Assembly (NCBI RefSeq): GCF_963924675.1
Contig: NW_027077409.1
Location: 186,001 to 250,000, forward strand
Reading direction: 5' to 3'
Length of the DNA: 64,000 nucleotides
Origin: Phocoena phocoena
Taxonomy: Eukaryota > Chordata > Mammalia > Artiodactyla > Phocoenidae
A program made the translations under genes and the position numbers. Of the stretch, positions 62,889 to 64,000 are shown piece after piece (within the stretch, counting starts at the first letter, position 1; every line of letters begins with the position of its first letter). The notes below the pieces were generated by a model. That model worked only from the letters and a program-made list of their open reading frames with translations. It was not told where the DNA came from and ran no database searches.

Positions 62889-64000
62889 ATAATTCACTCA
62901 GGGCATGTGATGCAACCGGGATTGACCACATCTACACCCAGAGCTGGTTGAGACATAAGGCTGGACACTTCCGGCTGATAGCATTGGTGAGTTTAGGTGA
63001 GCAAATGCACACCCTTTGAAGTCATACTGTATGGTACCTATTCCATGGGTCCCAACTCTTCAGGTTCAAGGGATTCTTCCTCCAGCTAAAACATGCATGT
63101 GAAACCCACAGTATGGTCCACCGTGTTATGGGGAAATGATTTAAAATGCATCTCAGTTTTCGTATCCTGGTCCTCGGGTTCACCATTCCAGATGATTTAC
63201 TAACAGTCTCCCTGCTTGGAGAGTCAGTGCCTTTAACCTCCTGTTTGGCACAGCTTGCAATTTCTGTGCAAGATGAACAGGAATAGGGAGAACCAATGAG
63301 AGACTAGCTGTAGGTGTCTGCACGGGCAAATGTAACGCTCATTTCCCACCAGGAAGAGGAATTTACCAAAGGCTCAGCATGCCCTGCCCGAAACAGATTA
63401 GGGCCTGAAGCAATCCTGCGGTTTTGTGCCCAGTTCACAAGAAAGCGAGTTGAAGAAAGGAGCTCAGGGGTACTGTAATTCACAAACCTGCAGAGTTATA
63501 AATGACAGCTATCCTCCAAAAATATATTGAAGTAAGCCTGCGAAGGGGACTTGAAAGCGGGGCAGAATTTCAGGAAAACGATTGCAGGGGGTAGACTGGA
63601 ATTGCCCTGAAAGCATAGGAAAAGAGGCAGAACGTCGACAATGATGCACTTGGCCAAAAAGGGCGTATGCGTTTTTTCCTGAATATATTCAGGAAAAAAC
63701 GCATACGCCCTTTTTGGCCAACCAAGCAAGCCTGTAAAGGAAATCTGCACTACAATGAAGTCTCACTGCCCCCTGGGCAAGAGGGCCATCTGAAAAAAGT
63801 GTAAAATCCAGAAAGGTAGGACAGGATATGGAGAACAGGGAGCCTTGTTATGCTGATTGGCAGGATGTAAATTGCCAGCAGCCAGCCTGGAGAAGTGTAT
63901 GGTGTTTCCTGAAACACATAAGAAACAAAGCAACACAGTCTATGGCACTTCCACTTATGGTCCTATAGCTTACGGAAATTAAAATCAAAAACAGACAGCC
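62889..64000 (+). repeat. Monomer 37, type B, cut by the window end
   Basis: The first 1,112 bases of a B-type monomer. Palindrome 63650-63721 perfect. The L1 part begins near 63735 and is truncated by the window edge. Shares acttccgg with monomer 35. Private change ggggtactg near 63468. Confidence 0.92.

Larger units (their letters stand above)
1..64000 (+). repeat. Satellite array, 1,747 bp monomer (probable common cetacean satellite)
   Basis: The same sequence returns every 1,747 bases across the whole window. I checked the phase at every monomer start using the shared motif ataattcactcagggcatg. The count is 36 complete monomers plus 1,112 bp of a 37th. Nearly all variation is by substitution; the only length changes found are four single-base losses. 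The array enters and leaves the window mid-block, so its true size is unknown. The 3' half of each monomer is L1-derived. A cetacean satellite of about 1.7-1.8 kb built on L1 is known and located in constitutive heterochromatin; assignment to it is inference from length, L1 content and L1 3' UTR style. The monomer start used here is arbitrary (first base of the window). Confidence 0.93.

Noticed and set aside
1..64000. CRISPR array
   Set aside because: The repeat unit is 1.7 kb with no short repeat-spacer pattern. All copies are nearly identical along their full length.

Overview
The whole 64 kb is one uninterrupted tandem satellite array. I see no functional gene, no unique flanking DNA, and no array edge on either side. 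The monomer is 1,747 bp. There are 36 complete monomers (starts 1, 1748, 3495 ... 61142) and a 1,112 bp partial one (62889-64000). Of the 36, 32 are exactly 1,747 bp and four (24459, 34940, 36686, 54155) are 1,746 bp, each from one base lost in a homopolymer run.

Each monomer has three parts (offsets from the monomer start). (i) About 1-761 is a sequence I do not recognise. (ii) About 762-833 is a 72 bp palindrome with no spacer. (iii) About 847-1720 is a 5'-truncated L1 LINE in + orientation. It carries the C-terminal part of ORF2, the ORF2 stop codon (1357-1359 in the first monomer), the 3' UTR, an AATAAA signal (1695-1700) and an A-rich tail. The right palindrome arm may itself be the first L1 bases and the left arm an inverted copy of them.

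The organism is most likely a cetacean. The L1 3' UTR is of the cetartiodactyl/laurasiatherian kind. An L1-containing tandem repeat of about 1.75 kb matches what I know of the common cetacean satellite, which is heterochromatic and reported near 1.76 kb in baleen whales and several toothed-whale lineages but near 1.58 kb in dolphins and their close relatives. The 1,747 bp length therefore points away from Delphinoidea. This rests on recalled family knowledge, not a search.

Monomers fall into two main subtypes, A and B, about 3-4% apart by eye, which mostly alternate (A-B dimer, 3,494 bp). The alternation breaks at 4/5, 7/8, 13/14, 23/24 and 33/34. A sub-variant A' has a damaged left palindrome arm (monomers 13, 20, 33, 34, 36). 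A third, rare type C fills most of monomer 24 (40345-41286), and a 150 bp patch of it lies in monomer 21 (35898-36047). Superimposed are recent block duplications with shifts of 3,494 bp (42628-49799) and 5,241 bp (about 5912-17103). Several mosaic monomers switch type within the first 170 bp.

The many short open frames recur at the same offset in every copy and are by-products of the repeat and its palindrome. The points most worth checking are the conserved 72 bp palindrome at the L1 junction, the type C relic with a readable L1 ORF2 frame, and the nested higher-order structure.
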